From the NCBI GenBank assembly GCA_035937155.1, contig DASYVJ010000018.1, positions 14,068 to 78,067 on the forward strand: a stretch of 64,000 nt of DNA, written 5' to 3'. Both the position numbers and the translations under genes were made by a program. Position 1 is the first letter of the stretch. Every line of letters begins with the position of its first letter. The notes under the pieces are model-generated. The model was given only the letters and a program-made list of their open reading frames with translations. It searched no databases and had not been told where the DNA came from. Below are positions 48,440 to 56,158 of this stretch, one piece after another. The DNA is from Palsa-870 sp035937155. Its GTDB lineage: Bacteria > Chloroflexota > Dormibacteria > Dormibacterales > Dormibacteraceae.

Positions 48440-50239
48440 CTAGACCGCGGTCACTGTTACAGCTTGACTCGCGCAACCGAACGGATCGCAAGCGGATATC
48501 GTTGCCGGGCCAAGCGCAAGCAACCCAGGGACCGTCAGCAACTGCGCGTACGAACCCGACGCACTAACGACAGTGGTCGCCGTTGCCTTCGTGGCGCTGT
48601 TCTGGACAAATGTGATCGTCACCGCGCTCCCTGGCCTGAAGTGAGAACCGGACACCGTAGTCGAGCCACCACTCAGCACCGTGAAGTGAGTCGACGACAG
48701 GCTTATCGACCTCGGTAGCGGGGCAGGGCTCGGGCTCGGTATTGGGCTCGGCCTAGGGGCCGGAGTCGGGCCTCCGCCTGGAGTCGGGTTGCTGGTTGGA
48801 GCTGCGGTCGGGCTCGGGCTCGCATCGGGCGTGGTCGAAGGTATGGTTCCCGGGGTGGGGCTGACCGAGGTCCCAGGCTCGACAACGTGGACCGTGACTG
48901 AGGAGTGGCACTGCGAGGCCCAGCAGAGCTTGACCGTGTGGACGCCCGCACCGATGTCCCGCGGCACCGTGAGATTTGCCGTCACGTCCCCGTTGGCGTC
49001 GGACCGGAACGGATAGAGGTGTACGGCGCTGAGCAACTGTAGCTCGCCGGCCTGGTTGGCGGGCACGTGGCTCGCTGTCGCGAATATCGTGTCGCCCGGA
49101 TACACGGTGTACGCGGACAGCGCCAGCGTCGGCCTCGGTTGGGCGACCAGGTAGCCGGCGACTCCCAGGAGGAGGAGCGCGAGCACGTCCCCGGCGACCA
49201 CGGCAATGAGACGCTTGCGCGACTCGCGCTTCGCCACCGGCTGAGTGGTCGCCATCGGGAAGGCGACCGCGACCGTCGTGCTCGGGCTTGGCTTGTGTCC
49301 ATTTGCCGGAAGAGCCGCCGTCGCCGGCAAAGCGGGCGGGGCGAGAGCGATGGTCGGGGCGGCGACCGGCGCGAGCACCATCGTCCTGCCCATCGTCTGG
49401 GCCATCGCGGGTTCGACCTTCGTGGCAAGCGCTGCCGCAAGAGCGTCGACGAAGGCGATGCACGTCACCCATCGGGCCGCCGGATCCTTCGCCAGGCCGC
49501 GCATGATGACCGCGTCGACAGCTGGGCTCAACGATGCGTTGCGCGAGCTGGGTAGCGGTGAATCGCGATGGACCTGCGCATAGAGCAGCTCGATCAAGCC
49601 TTCGCCGTCGAAGGGGATCACCCCTGTCAACATCTCGTACGCGATTGACGCCAGCGAGTAGCGATCAGCCGCCGGACCGACATCCTTGCCGGTCACCTGC
49701 TCGGGAGCCATGTAGGCGGGCGTTCCCGTGGTCACTCCGGTCATCGACCGCAGCGACGTTCCTTGCATCAGCTTGACCAGCCCGAAGTCGGCGAGCACTG
49801 GTGTGTCGTCCTTCTCGAGAAGGATGTTGGCCGGCTTGACGTCCCGGTGAACGATCCCCAGCCCGTGAGCGTAGTCAAGGCCCGCCCCGATGCCGCGGAG
49901 GTATCTCAGCGCCGCGCCCGGATCGAGGGGTCCCTGCCCCAGGCGGTTGGCGAGACTTCCGCCGGGGACGTACTCCACGATCATGTATGGCATCCCTTCG
50001 TGCTCGCCGAAGTCGTAGACATTGAGGATATTCGGGTGGCGCATCTGGGCGATCGCCTGCGCCTCGTGGCGGAATCTGGACGTCGTGACAGGGTCCGGAG
50101 CGATTCCCTGGAGGACCTTGACGGCGCCTGTCCGCTCGAGCTGCACATGGTAGGCGCGATAGACCAGACCCATGGCCCCCTGGCCGATGAAGTCCTGTAC
50201 CTCGTACTGTCCGAGCTTGGTTCCTGGAGCGATCGACAA
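48440..50239 (-). CDS. Transmembrane Ser/Thr protein kinase (PknB-like), copy 2
   Basis: 599 residues, tandem paralogue of copy 1 with the same layout: kinase (GQGAMGLVYRAYHVQLERTG; HRDVKPANILLEKDD; DFGLVK), membrane helix (LIAVVAGDVLALLLLGVAGY), an Ig-like domain (YTVYPGDTIFATASHVPANQ), a longer Pro/Ser/Thr linker (about 465-515) and a different C-terminal Ig-like domain. Start chosen as TTG 50239, not the ATG two codons upstream: it aligns LSIAPGTKLG with MPIGPGTKLG of copy 1 and keeps the same 8-nt distance to CATAAT. Both kinases likely sense envelope signals. Confidence 0.92.
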   Translation of the reverse strand: MSIAPGTKLGQYEVQDFIGQGAMGLVYRAYHVQLERTGAVKVLQGIAPDPVTTSRFRHEAQAIAQMRHPNILNVYDFGEHEGMPYMIVEYVPGGSLANRLGQGPLDPGAALRYLRGIGAGLDYAHGLGIVHRDVKPANILLEKDDTPVLADFGLVKLMQGTSLRSMTGVTTGTPAYMAPEQVTGKDVGPAADRYSLASIAYEMLTGVIPFDGEGLIELLYAQVHRDSPLPSSRNASLSPAVDAVIMRGLAKDPAARWVTCIAFVDALAAALATKVEPAMAQTMGRTMVLAPVAAPTIALAPPALPATAALPANGHKPSPSTTVAVAFPMATTQPVAKRESRKRLIAVVAGDVLALLLLGVAGYLVAQPRPTLALSAYTVYPGDTIFATASHVPANQAGELQLLSAVHLYPFRSDANGDVTANLTVPRDIGAGVHTVKLCWASQCHSSVTVHVVEPGTSVSPTPGTIPSTTPDASPSPTAAPTSNPTPGGGPTPAPRPSPIPSPSPAPLPRSISLSSTHFTVLSGGSTTVSGSHFRPGSAVTITFVQNSATKATATTVVSASGSYAQLLTVPGLLALGPATISACDPFGCASQAVTVTAV

Positions 50240-50247
50240 GGCCATGG

Positions 50248-50253
50248 ATTATG
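50248..50253 (-). promoter_or_regulatory. -10 element of kinase copy 2
   Basis: Minus-strand CATAAT, 8 nt before the TTG at 50239 and only 2 nt before the ATG at 50245, which argues against that ATG. Confidence 0.45.
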
Positions 50254-50311
50254 AGGTTCGTTTGCTGAAACCCTGTCTGCTTAACGATGGTTGGCGATTT
50301 TCCGGTCTCAG

Positions 50312-51073
50312 CTAGGTGCGGGACGCGGCGCCGTCCTGCTTCCAGCCAACCCCACCGCCTCGTCTGATAGCCACGATCCCAGCGAGGATCGACAGCGCGA
50401 TCTCGCCTGGCGTGACCGCTCCCAGGTCGAGGCCTACCGGGCTCTGAATTTGGGCGATCACCTGGTCGGAGACGCCTTGAACGCGCAAGGCTTCGAGGTG
50501 ATGGCCGGTGTGGCGCCTGCTGCCGACGAGCCCGATGAACCGAGGCGCCTTGGGCAGAAGCGTCTCGAGCGCCGCCACGAGATCTCCGGCGTCGTGATCG
50601 GTGTGTACCGCGTAGATCTCCTGGCCGAGCGCGCCGGGCAGCTCGTCCAGCGAGGTCACCGCCGGTGGCCAGGCCGCATCTTTCAGGCGTCCAGGGCGGG
50701 TCTCCACCAAAAGGGTGCGAAATCCGAGCTCAGGCGCCCAGCGCAAAAGCGCAGCCGCCACCGGTGTGGCGGCGAAGACGACCAGCGTGGGCGCCGCGGC
50801 ATACGGCTCCAGGTAGACCTCGATCGAGCCCAGGTCGTGTCGGTACGTTCGCTGGCTTGGCACGCCTGCGTCCGCGATTTGCGCAGCGTCGGCCAGCGCG
50901 GCGGAGTCGAACTCGCTGCAGCCCAGCGTCCCCGCGAGCGCAGCCGTGCGCGAGAGCAGGATCTTTGCCCCTGGGCGGGACGGTGGCTCGCCGTCCACCT
51001 TGATCACGGTCGCGAGCACGACCTCTTCGCCCCGCGAGACGCGGTGGGCAAGGTCTTCCTCCAGGCTAGGCAT
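50312..51073 (-). CDS. xdhC: XdhC/CoxI-family molybdenum-cofactor maturation protein
   Basis: 253 residues. The N-terminal XdhC_CoxI domain reads VVLATVIKVDGEPPSRPGAK and TLGCSEFDSAALADAA; the C-terminal Rossmann half reads FIGLVGSRRHTGHHLEALR and SPVGLDLGAVTPGEIALSIL. These proteins bind Moco, promote its sulfuration and insert it into xanthine-dehydrogenase/CO-dehydrogenase-type enzymes. It overlaps the cysteine desulfurase gene by 8 bp, a natural sulfur donor. The hydroxylase itself is not in the window. Confidence 0.92.
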   Translation of the reverse strand: MPSLEEDLAHRVSRGEEVVLATVIKVDGEPPSRPGAKILLSRTAALAGTLGCSEFDSAALADAAQIADAGVPSQRTYRHDLGSIEVYLEPYAAAPTLVVFAATPVAAALLRWAPELGFRTLLVETRPGRLKDAAWPPAVTSLDELPGALGQEIYAVHTDHDAGDLVAALETLLPKAPRFIGLVGSRRHTGHHLEALRVQGVSDQVIAQIQSPVGLDLGAVTPGEIALSILAGIVAIRRGGGVGWKQDGAASRT

Positions 51074-52166
51074 GTGCTTTTGTGCGAGCTAACGCTGCTC
51101 GGATGATCGCGCCTCCGCGTGAGACTTCCTCGTCGGTGGTCGCGTAGGCGGTCGTCAGGCGCAAGCTGCCGAGCGCCTGCTCGAGGCTGAGGCCCATCGC
51201 GAGCAGGACGTGCGACGGATCCAGCGACCCCGACGCACACGCGGATCCGCTCGAGGCGGCGACCCCGGCCAGGTCGAGCGCCAGCAGCAGGTCTTCACCG
51301 CGGCGGTCCGCGAACGCACAGGTGGCGAAGTTGGGCAGTCGAGCGTCCGCACCGGTGAGCTCTCCGCCCATCTCGACGAGGAGCGTGCGGAGGGAGGCGG
51401 CCTGTCGGGCGGCCGAACCCGCCTTCGATGCCCGGTCACGCACGCATGTGGCCAGCGCCCTAGCGACGGCGGTGGCCGCCCCGACATCCTCCCGGCCACC
51501 GCGCCGGCCCCACTCCTGGGGGCCGCCATAAAGAAGAGGATCGATCCTTACCCCATCTCGGACGTACAGGATGCCGCCCCGCCCTGCCCCGAGCTTGTGG
51601 CCGCTGAGGGATAGGAGGTCCGCGCCTTCAGGGATAGGAATCCATCGCGGGCCGGCGCTCGCATCGACGTGGACGACGGCCCCGATCTCGTGTGCCCGCG
51701 CGATGATCGCGGCCACCGGTTGGATCGTGCCGATCTCATTATTCGCAAGCCCGATGGAGACCAATGCTGCAGAGGCCGGAATATCGCCTGCATCCGCACG
51801 CCCTTGCTTGTCCACCGCCGCCACCTCGACCGAGTGGCCTTCGGACTGGAGGCGCCTCACCGCGCCGAGCACCGACTGGTGTTCCGCAGCCCACGTCACG
51901 ACCACGCCGCGCTTCGACAGGCGGCGCGCAGCGCCGAACAGTGCGAGATTGACCGCCTCGGTGCCGGAGCTCGTAAACGAAATCTCCGTGCGGTCTGCAT
52001 CGAGAGCTTCGGCTGCCATGTCACGGGCGCGGTCGAGAGCGGCGCGCGCGGCGCGTCCTTCGGCATGTGGGCTCGAGGGATTGCCGTTAGGGAGATCGCG
52101 CAGCGCGTCGCGAACCTCGGTAAGGACCGGTGCCGAACCGGCGTCGTCGAGATAGATGCGGCTCAC
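51066..52166 (-). CDS. Cysteine desulfurase (NifS/IscS family)
   Basis: 366-residue class V aminotransferase: YLDDAGSAPVLTEVRDAL, SFTSSGTEAVNLALFGAARR, PLP lysine Lys191 in SLSGHKLGAGRGG, and active cysteine Cys310 in ASSGSACASGS. It releases sulfur from cysteine. Coupling with xdhC suggests a NifS4-like donor for Moco sulfuration; a role in selenium supply is possible because a selenoprotein gene is nearby. The GTG start at 52166 gives the family N-terminus; the longer frame overlaps the upstream gene. Confidence 0.92.
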   Translation of the reverse strand: MSRIYLDDAGSAPVLTEVRDALRDLPNGNPSSPHAEGRAARAALDRARDMAAEALDADRTEISFTSSGTEAVNLALFGAARRLSKRGVVVTWAAEHQSVLGAVRRLQSEGHSVEVAAVDKQGRADAGDIPASAALVSIGLANNEIGTIQPVAAIIARAHEIGAVVHVDASAGPRWIPIPEGADLLSLSGHKLGAGRGGILYVRDGVRIDPLLYGGPQEWGRRGGREDVGAATAVARALATCVRDRASKAGSAARQAASLRTLLVEMGGELTGADARLPNFATCAFADRRGEDLLLALDLAGVAASSGSACASGSLDPSHVLLAMGLSLEQALGSLRLTTAYATTDEEVSRGGAIIRAALARTKAHA

Positions 52167-52185
52167 CCTTGCGGAGTTCCGGCGA

Positions 52186-52530
52186 TCAGCCTCGGCTGTG
52201 GTCGGGTAGCTGAATGAGCTCCGTGAGCGTGCCCTGGAAGTTCTTGAGGTAGAGGTGAAGGTCGAGTATCTCGTCCACCGTGATCGGCTCCGCGGCGAAA
52301 ACCGGCTCCATCTCCGGTTCGGGAGCGGCCTTCTCGATCTCCTCCACGGCACCACCTGCGATGGCGAGCACCACGATGAAGGTCACCTGGCACTGCGCGC
52401 ACGTGACCTGAAGGTGGAAGCGCTCCTCCTCGTGGCTGAGAACCTGGACATCACAGCCCTTGAGGCTGCGCCCGCAGACCGGACAGTTGTAGAAGCGTGC
52501 TCGGTCGCGGATGAACTCGATGATGCTCAT
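52186..52530 (-). CDS. Hypothetical zinc-ribbon protein
   Basis: 114 residues. Two CxxC-type pairs (FYNCPVCGRSL, VTCAQCQVTF) around a beta region suggest a treble-clef or zinc ribbon. The C-terminal acidic part (VDEILDLHLYLKNFQGTLTE) looks helical. No named family recognised. ATG 52530 is favoured since TAATAT on the minus strand (52541-52546) overlaps the earlier ATG. It lies 19 bp upstream of the desulfurase gene and is probably co-transcribed. Confidence 0.65.
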   Translation of the reverse strand: MSIIEFIRDRARFYNCPVCGRSLKGCDVQVLSHEEERFHLQVTCAQCQVTFIVVLAIAGGAVEEIEKAAPEPEMEPVFAAEPITVDEILDLHLYLKNFQGTLTELIQLPDHSRG

Positions 52531-52557
52531 CGCTCGGCCCATATTACGCCCCGACCT

Positions 52558-52830
52558 CTAGCGGTTGCCTTCAATGCACGTGCACCCGGCCGGGCCGACC
52601 ACGGCCGAGTGAATCGTGCCCGCGGGCAGCACCATGCGGTCTCCCGGCTTCAGTTCCAGGCGGCGAGCCTCGGACTCGAGCACGAACGTGATGGACCCGT
52701 CGACGCAGTAGAGAATCTTTTCATAAGAGTGGCTGTGGGGCGCGTAGCGATCACCCGGCCCGTTCGACCACGAGTAGCAGCCGGTCGCCTCGCTGCCCAG
52801 GCGGGTCATCAAGTCTTCGGACCTTGCCAC
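52558..52830 (-). CDS. Small cupin-domain protein
   Basis: 90 residues forming one cupin: HSHSYEKILYCVDGSITFVL (motif 1) and LKPGDRMVLPAGTIHSAVVG (motif 2), with metal-ligand histidines and Glu. Ligand unknown. The GTG start (52828-52830) lies 7 nt from the minus-strand -10, giving VARSEDLM; longer readings run through the divergent gene. Confidence 0.82.
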   Translation of the reverse strand: MARSEDLMTRLGSEATGCYSWSNGPGDRYAPHSHSYEKILYCVDGSITFVLESEARRLELKPGDRMVLPAGTIHSAVVGPAGCTCIEGNR

Positions 52831-52837
52831 ACGACCG

Positions 52838-52847
52838 ATTCTAAGAT
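52838..52847. promoter_or_regulatory. Overlapping divergent -10 elements (cupin and Mut7-C genes)
   Basis: Minus-strand TAGAAT (52838-52843) and plus-strand TAAGAT (52842-52847) overlap by 2 bp; each ends exactly 7 nt before a GTG start (52830 and 52855). Symmetric bidirectional leaderless promoter in a 24-bp gap. Confidence 0.55.
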
Positions 52848-52854
52848 TGCATGG

Positions 52855-53316
52855 GTGAAGCCCCGGTTCCTTGCCGACTGCAACGTCGGGCGGCTCGCGC
52901 GCTGGCTGCGCGCGCTCGGCTATGACGCGTCGTACCACGCACGCATCGGCGACGCCGAGCTCGTCCGCGAAGCGGCCGCCGAGAGCCGCGTGCTGCTGAC
53001 GCGCGACCGCGACCTTACCAGGCGCCGCGTCATCCAGACCGGCGTGGTGCGCGCCATCCTCATCCGCGACGACGAGGTCACCAAGCAGCTTCGCCAGGTT
53101 TTCGCCGAGTTGGGCCTCGAGCTCAAAGAGGCTCTCACGCGATGCATCGAGTGCAACTCCGAGCTGGAGTCACGCATGCCGGCGACTGTGGCAGAACGTG
53201 TGCCGCCATACGTTCGGCGCACTCAGTCGCGGTACTCGGAGTGCCCCCAGTGCGGGCGCATCTACTGGGCCGGAACCCACTGGCAGCGGATGCGCGAGGT
53301 GCTCGCGGGCCTGTGA
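52855..53316 (+). CDS. Mut7-C RNase-domain protein (PIN-like plus zinc ribbon)
   Basis: 153 residues: the Mut7-C PIN-like fold (PRFLADCNVGRLARWLRALG; SRVLLTRDRDL with the acidic residues) and a C-terminal zinc ribbon (CIECNSELE ... CPQCGRIYWAGTHW). Predicted RNase or RNA-binding protein; biological role unproven. GTG start 7 nt after TAAGAT. Its stop overlaps larB (GTGA). Confidence 0.88.
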   Translation: MKPRFLADCNVGRLARWLRALGYDASYHARIGDAELVREAAAESRVLLTRDRDLTRRRVIQTGVVRAILIRDDEVTKQLRQVFAELGLELKEALTRCIECNSELESRMPATVAERVPPYVRRTQSRYSECPQCGRIYWAGTHWQRMREVLAGL

Positions 53317-54245
53317 GAAGTGTTTTGCGACGCCTGCTCGCCGGCGAGCTCACCGAAGAGGAGGCGATCTCCGAGCTGCGGCGGATTCAGCTGGACGAGC
53401 TCGGCGGTCGCGCCAAGCTCGACCTGGGCCGCTTCCTGCGGCGCGGCATCCCCGAGGTCGTGCTGGCCACGGGCAAGACGCCAGGCGACGCTGCACGCCT
53501 GGCCGTCACCATGGCAGAGCGCCAGGGACAGGGCCTGATCAGCCGCATGACGGCGGCGCATCAAACAGCACTTCACAAGTTGGCTTCCGCCGCCGGCCTG
53601 CATGTCGTCGTCTATGCCAACTCGGCGCGCGTGCTTCGAAATGCGTTCGTGCCAGATTCAATCGGCGGCAAGGTTGGCATTCTCACCGCTGGCACGTCCG
53701 ACCTCCCCGCCGCCGAGGAGGCGCGGATGGTCATCGAAGCGTGTGGACTCGAGGCCAGGCTCGATGCCGACCTGGGTGTCGCGGGCTTGCATCGATTCGT
53801 CGGTCCGCTTGCCGCGACCCTCGAGTGGGGCGCCGACGTCATCATCGTCGCCGCCGGCATGGATGGGGTATTGCCGGGACTCGTCGCCGGACTGATAGAT
53901 GTGCCCGTGATCGGCCTGCCGGTCTCAACCGGCTATGGGCGCGGCGGCGCTGGCGAGGCAGCCCTCACGACGATGCTTCAGTCCTGTTCGACAGGGCTCG
54001 TGGTGGTGAATATCGACAACGGTGTCGGGGCCGGCGCGGCCGCCGCGCTGATGGCTCAACGCCGCCGTCGCGGCCACAGCGATGCGGCGACCGCGAGAAC
54101 CAGCGCCACAAGGACCAGCGCACCCACGAGGATCGGAAAGAGTGCGCGCCAAACATCTGGTCCGCCAACAACGCGGAAGGCGACAGCCCCAAACAAGACT
54201 GCGACGCCTACCCACATCAACAGCCAGGGAAAGCCGCGCCGCTGA
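53313..54245 (+). CDS. larB: LarB (pyridinium-3,5-biscarboxylate mononucleotide synthase) with C-terminal extension
   Basis: 310 residues. LarB/PurE-like core (residues 1-250): LDLGRFLRRGIPEVVLATGK, VGILTAGTSDLPAAEEARM, VIIVAAGMDGVLPGLVAGLI, GLPVSTGYGRGGAGEAAL and VVNIDNGVGAGAAAAL. It makes the nickel-pincer cofactor precursor of lactate racemase-type enzymes; larC and larE are not in the window. After the usual end the frame runs about 60 more low-complexity residues (Ala/Thr/Arg) entirely antisense to a small membrane-protein gene. GTG start overlaps the Mut7-C stop. Confidence 0.9.
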   Translation: MRSVLRRLLAGELTEEEAISELRRIQLDELGGRAKLDLGRFLRRGIPEVVLATGKTPGDAARLAVTMAERQGQGLISRMTAAHQTALHKLASAAGLHVVVYANSARVLRNAFVPDSIGGKVGILTAGTSDLPAAEEARMVIEACGLEARLDADLGVAGLHRFVGPLAATLEWGADVIIVAAGMDGVLPGLVAGLIDVPVIGLPVSTGYGRGGAGEAALTTMLQSCSTGLVVVNIDNGVGAGAAAALMAQRRRRGHSDAATARTSATRTSAPTRIGKSARQTSGPPTTRKATAPNKTATPTHINSQGKPRR

Positions 54246-54298
54246 CGGCCGTAGAACAACATCCACAACGCACCGGGACGTTTCTTCGGCTCGCTCAC
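54056..54298 (-). CDS. Small two-helix membrane protein
   Basis: 80 residues with helices FPWLLMWVGVAVLFGAVAF and ALFPILVGALVLVALVLAVA and a basic end (SLWPRRRR). The GTG start overlaps the upstream HAD-gene stop (GTGA), good evidence that it is translated. Family unknown. It lies opposite the C-terminal extension of larB over 190 bp. Confidence 0.7.
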   Translation of the reverse strand: MSEPKKRPGALWMLFYGRQRRGFPWLLMWVGVAVLFGAVAFRVVGGPDVWRALFPILVGALVLVALVLAVAASLWPRRRR

Positions 54299-55002
54299 AG
54301 CAGCCCCGTCAATTCGCTCAGCGATGCGATCGTTTGGATACCTTCGGGCGGCGGTCCGTCGCCATGGGCCGTGAAGATCACGGCTCGCATGCCGAGTGAA
54401 CGCGGACCCTCATAGTCCTCGCGCACGCGGTCACCGACGAAGAGAACGTGCTGCGGCTCAACCCCAATGCCGGCCAGCGCAGCCCGATAGATCTCCGGCG
54501 CCGGCTTGCGCTTGCCGACCTCGCTCGAGAACACGACTGCATCGACCACGTCGGCGATGCCGTTCGTCTCGATCTGGCGGCGCATCATCTCGGGCGGAAA
54601 GGGGGCGTTGGAGCAGAGGCCGCGCTTGATCCCGTGGGTGCCCAACCAGGCGAGCACCTGCAGCGCGTCGGGGTCGAGCCGGACGGCGCGGTCCCAACAC
54701 CGCTGCTCGGCGTCGAGGATGTCCTGCAGCAGCTCGTCCGGCAGCGGAAGGCTCGCCTTGGCCCAGGTATCGCGATACACGTCCATGTACTCGACCTCGT
54801 CCTCGCTCATGCTCGCGACGTAGTTCTCCAGCGGGAGAAGCACGTTCTGGAGGATTGCCTCCGCCTGAGGCGCCGGCTTTCCGAGCGCCGCCTCGATGCG
54901 GGGCCGGAACTCATGCATCGTGTTGAGGAGGTCCTCGGTCGGGTAGTCGAACGTGACGAGCGTCCGGCCGTAGTCGAACAGCACGCCTCGCGTGTCGAGC
55001 AT
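54295..55002 (-). CDS. HAD-superfamily hydrolase
   Basis: 235 residues with HAD motifs I (VLFDYGRTLVTFD; the first Asp is the nucleophile, and the usual second Asp is Gly-Arg-shifted), II (LCSNAPF), and III/IV (VGKRKPAPEIYRAALAGIG; VLFVGDRVREDYEG). A helical cap lies between residues 20 and 100. Phosphatase of unknown substrate. Start ATG 55002, 6 nt from CAGGAT on the minus strand; ATG 55008 is an alternative. Confidence 0.85.
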   Translation of the reverse strand: MLDTRGVLFDYGRTLVTFDYPTEDLLNTMHEFRPRIEAALGKPAPQAEAILQNVLLPLENYVASMSEDEVEYMDVYRDTWAKASLPLPDELLQDILDAEQRCWDRAVRLDPDALQVLAWLGTHGIKRGLCSNAPFPPEMMRRQIETNGIADVVDAVVFSSEVGKRKPAPEIYRAALAGIGVEPQHVLFVGDRVREDYEGPRSLGMRAVIFTAHGDGPPPEGIQTIASLSELTGLL

Positions 55003-55007
55003 GGGCA

Positions 55008-55014
55008 TATCCTG
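55008..55014. promoter_or_regulatory. Overlapping divergent -10 elements (HAD and moaC genes)
   Basis: Plus-strand TATCCT (55008-55013) ends 7 nt before the moaC GTG; minus-strand CAGGAT (55009-55014) ends 6 nt before the HAD ATG at 55002. Confidence 0.45.
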
Positions 55015-55020
55015 ATCCGC

Positions 55021-55500
55021 GTGGCAAAACCCCTCGCTCACCTTGACAGCAAGGGGGCGGCGCGCATGGTGGACGTCGCAGACAAAGCGTCGACGGTCCG
55101 CGAGGCCCTCGCCGAGTGCGTCGTTCGCATGGCACCGGCAACGCTGCGTGCGGTCAGGGAGGGCACAGCCAAAGGAGACGCGATTCAGGTCGCCCGCGTG
55201 GCGGGCATCATGGCGGCCAAGCGCACGCCCGACCTGATCCCGCTCTGCCATCCCCTACTCCTGACCAGCGTCACCGTCGACTGCAAGTTCGTGGCCGGTG
55301 GCGTCCGGATCCTGGCCCGGGTGCGCGTCATTGGGCAGACCGGTGTCGAGATGGAGGCGCTCACGGCGGCTTCGATCGCGGGTCTCACGCTGATCGACAT
55401 GACCAAGGGAATCGAAAAGGGCGTCTACCTGGAAGCGGTTCGCCTGCTCGAGAAATCCGGCGGTCGATCGGGCACGTGGAAACGCGAGCCCAACCAGTGA
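55021..55500 (+). CDS. moaC: Cyclic pyranopterin monophosphate synthase MoaC
   Basis: 159 residues: LAHLDSKGAARMVDVADKA, RVAGIMAAKRTPDLIPLCHP (active-site region), GQTGVEMEALTAASIAGLTL and MTKGIEKGVYLEAVRLLEKS. With MoaA it makes cPMP in Moco synthesis; moaA is not seen here. GTG start 7 nt after TATCCT. The stop overlaps moaB (GTGA). Confidence 0.95.
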   Translation: MAKPLAHLDSKGAARMVDVADKASTVREALAECVVRMAPATLRAVREGTAKGDAIQVARVAGIMAAKRTPDLIPLCHPLLLTSVTVDCKFVAGGVRILARVRVIGQTGVEMEALTAASIAGLTLIDMTKGIEKGVYLEAVRLLEKSGGRSGTWKREPNQ

Positions 55501-55973
55501 GCAAAGCGCACGTCATCACCGTCAGCGACCGGGTTTCGGCCAGGAAGATGGAGGACAAAAGCGGTCCCGCCCTGGTGCGGATTCTGACGAGCGGCGGCTT
55601 TGAGGTGTCGGCGCCGGAAGTCGTGCCAGACGGTAAACAAGACATCGCGGACGCCATAGAAGCGGCCATTGTCCGAGGCGCTGATGTCGTGGTCACGACC
55701 GGCGGCACCGGCCTCGGTCCTCGCGATGTGACCCCGCAAGCGACGTCGACGCTCATCGACTTCGAGGTGCCCGGCATCGCAGAGGTGATGAGGCGGGCGG
55801 GTGCCACGACCACTCCCATGGCCGCGCTGTCCAGAGGTATCGCGGGAGTGCGCGGCAACACGCTGATCATCAACGTGCCTGGCAGCGCCAAGGGCGCTGC
55901 AGAGTCCCTGGAAGCGGTGATGCCGGTGCTCGGGCATGCGATCCGGCTGCTGCACGGCGACACCTCACACTAA
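55497..55973 (+). CDS. moaB: Molybdopterin adenylyltransferase family protein MoaB/Mog
   Basis: 158 residues: AHVITVSDRVSARKMEDKSG, VVVTTGGTGLGPRDVTPQAT (the MPT-binding loop), GIAEVMRRAG and NVPGSAKGAAESLEAVMPVL. It adenylates molybdopterin or acts as its MoaB relative. GTG start overlaps moaC; the TAA overlaps the ATG of a small ORF (TAATG). Confidence 0.94.
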   Translation: MSKAHVITVSDRVSARKMEDKSGPALVRILTSGGFEVSAPEVVPDGKQDIADAIEAAIVRGADVVVTTGGTGLGPRDVTPQATSTLIDFEVPGIAEVMRRAGATTTPMAALSRGIAGVRGNTLIINVPGSAKGAAESLEAVMPVLGHAIRLLHGDTSH

Positions 55974-56158
55974 TGAACCAGCTCCCACCGATCCGGACCG
56001 GCATCTGCGGCCTGGATGCGGCCGATACGTGCGTTGACACTTGCGCTCCGGTCCTCACGCATCCACGGGATGCGCTCCGGTCCAGTGCTCGTGCCGCCTT
56101 CGTCTCGACCGCCCCAGACCGCATCGGGTCGGCCCCGCCAGTGGGATCGGGTTCTTGA
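55973..56158 (+). CDS. Small ORF locked between moaB and pxpA
   Basis: 61 residues of no recognised family, with three cysteines (GICGLDAADTCVDTCAP) and a Ser/Ala/Pro-rich tail. The case for a gene is its junctions: the ATG overlaps the moaB stop as TAATG, and its TGA overlaps the pxpA TTG as TTGA, the same coupling used by neighbouring genes. Without it, 181 bp of non-coding DNA would interrupt the operon. It may instead be spacer with chance overlaps. Confidence 0.45.
   Translation: MNQLPPIRTGICGLDAADTCVDTCAPVLTHPRDALRSSARAAFVSTAPDRIGSAPPVGSGS

Noticed and set aside
50237..50245. ATG 50245 as start of kinase copy 2
   Set aside because: It lies 2 nt from the CATAAT element; TTG 50239 restores both promoter spacing and alignment with copy 1.
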